A stretch of 64,000 nucleotides of DNA. It comes from Candidatus Helarchaeota archaeon. Lineage in GTDB: Archaea > Asgardarchaeota > Lokiarchaeia > Helarchaeales > RDOG01. Of the stretch, positions 63,349 through 64,000 are shown one piece after another. The notes below the pieces were generated by a model. That model had not been told where the DNA came from. It was given only the letters and a program-made list of their open reading frames with translations, and made no database searches. The translations under genes and the position numbers were made by a program. The first letter of the stretch is position 1. Each line of letters opens with the position of its first letter. The stretch is from contig JAHPZH010000006.1 in NCBI GenBank assembly GCA_019058315.1, forward strand, positions 43,052-107,051. The letters are read 5' to 3'.

Positions 63349-63383
63349 AAACCTAATAAATTTTTAAATTACTTATTAGGTTT
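63349..63383. promoter_or_regulatory. 11-bp inverted repeat over the tfb promoter
   Basis: AAACCTAATAA at 63349-63359 and TTATTAGGTTT at 63373-63383 are perfect reverse complements with a 13-nt AT-rich spacer that reads as a TATA-like element. The dyad begins 8 bp before the tfb ATG, so it covers the promoter and leader. An autoregulatory operator or 5' hairpin are both possible. Confidence 0.45.
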
Positions 63384-63579
63384 ATTTCCTTTTTTTTGAG
63401 CATTTTTAAAAGAAAAAATGAGAAGTATAGGATTTTTAGGTATATATAATATGATAATTGTGAATTCAATGGTAACATTCGTTCTATGTAAGATAGAGTA
63501 TTATGAAACTAATTGATTAATGCAAATAATTTTAAATAAAAAGACAAATTAATATATAAAATTCTATACGGTTTTAATT

Positions 63580-63822
63580 TTGTGCGGTAAAGTAAGAACT
63601 GAAACAATAAAAAGGTTAGCAACTCAAATTTATGAAAAATTTCCAAGTGAATTCACATCAGATTTTGAACATAATAAAAATGTTCTAAAAAGAGTAACTA
63701 ATTACACTTCAAAACGTTTTAGAAATAAAATTGCTGGATATATTACGAGAATTTTTGTTAAAAAACTAGAACTTGAAAAATTAGAAGAGGAAGATATCGA
63801 TTATATGCAAACTCCCTCATAA
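63580..63822 (+). CDS. rps17e: Ribosomal protein eS17
   Basis: An 80-residue eS17 found in archaea and eukaryotes. KVRTETIKRLATQIYEKFPS, DFEHNKNVLKRV and SKRFRNKIAGYITR follow the family closely. It starts with TTG (Met-Cys-Gly), which gives one extra residue relative to the usual MGxVR. The C-terminal tail is acidic (EKLEEEDIDYMQ). No other ribosomal genes are adjacent. Confidence 0.93.
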   Translation: MCGKVRTETIKRLATQIYEKFPSEFTSDFEHNKNVLKRVTNYTSKRFRNKIAGYITRIFVKKLELEKLEEEDIDYMQTPS

Positions 63823-63870
63823 ATCAAACTTGAAATTCTAATTTTATAGTAATAATTCTACTCAAATTAA

Positions 63871-63990
63871 ATGAATTTAAACCATCTAATTAAAATATAT
63901 GAAAAAGAAATTTTTAAATTAATCAAATTCAGATTATATTTGGATGATGAAACTGACCTGCAAGGAATTAAATTTTCATTGAAGCAATGA
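63871..63990 (+). CDS. Short frame running into a hairpin at the window edge (possible first exon)
   Basis: The frame starts MNLNHLIKIYEKEIFKL, continues DDETDLQGIKF and stops inside a hairpin (TTTTCATTG 63973-63981, CAATGAAAA 63985-63993). The hairpin extends to 10 bp (63972/63994). A strand-1 GAAT (63965-63968) faces ATTA (63995-63998) with 3-nt spacings like the BHB introns elsewhere, so the true gene may continue to the right after a splice. The window ends at 64000, so this cannot be tested here. Confidence 0.35.
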   Translation: MNLNHLIKIYEKEIFKLIKFRLYLDDETDLQGIKFSLKQ

Positions 63991-64000
63991 AAATATTAAA

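Noticed and set aside
1..64000. CRISPR arrays, insertion sequences, rRNA genes
   Set aside because: I saw no regularly spaced repeats, transposase-like proteins or long conserved rRNA stretches.

Overview
This window is a gene-dense, very AT-rich stretch of an archaeal chromosome, most likely from an Asgard (Lokiarchaeota-like) archaeon. The evidence is mixed archaeal and eukaryote-like content: TFB, Orc1/Cdc6, a histone, proteasome beta subunit, NOG1, eS17 and uS12, beside MglA-like and Rab-like GTPases, several roadblock/LC7 proteins, a Urm1-like protein and a possible PAC3/PAC4-type proteasome chaperone. Many genes carry a Shine-Dalgarno of the GGTGAT or GAGGT type, and TTG starts are common.

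Layout. 1-9 kb: HAD protein, MglA-like GTPase, winged-helix regulator, a motif-rich intergenic region, bacterial-type MutL/MutS, an intron-bearing tRNA-Leu, ribonuclease FAU-1 and a TPR-GTPase fusion. 9-19 kb: small nucleic-acid and metal-binding proteins, proteasome beta plus putative chaperone, NOG1, AmmeMemoRadiSam enzyme. 19-24 kb: PRPP synthetase, tRNA-G10 methyltransferase, RNase Z, Urm1-like protein, Orc1/Cdc6 and an HTH protein. 24-30 kb: roadblock, macro domain, histone, anaerobic ribonucleotide reductase, tRNA-Ala/His/Leu. 30-43 kb: sugar kinase, MBL-fold protein, HdrD-like protein, uS12, phosphodiesterase, tRNA-Gly with two introns, a split EF-2 paralogue, a surface protein and a roadblock/unknown/GTPase operon. 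43-51 kb: DUF211, TldD/TldE, a large membrane-anchored HerA/VirB4-like ATPase. 50-60 kb: shikimate/tyrosine genes (tyrA, aroC, aroA, aroK, aroE, aroD, DHQ synthase II, asd). 60-64 kb: EndoQ, HAD phosphatase, TFB, eS17.

The most interesting signal is a set of short introns with bulge-helix-bulge (BHB) splice signals in protein genes as well as tRNAs. The EF-2 paralogue and RNase Z are each broken inside their most conserved motif (DTPGH|VD and DCGE|GTQ) by inserts of 31 and 29 nt. Each insert folds into a canonical 3-4-3 BHB, and cutting after the second nucleotide of each bulge restores the exact protein motif. tRNA-Leu(CAG), tRNA-Leu(UAG), tRNA-Ala(UGC) and tRNA-Gly(CCC, two introns) carry introns of the same geometry at non-canonical positions, three of them in the T-loop. 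This suggests that the tRNA splicing endonuclease also has messenger RNA substrates here. A third, weaker protein-gene candidate lies at the right edge.
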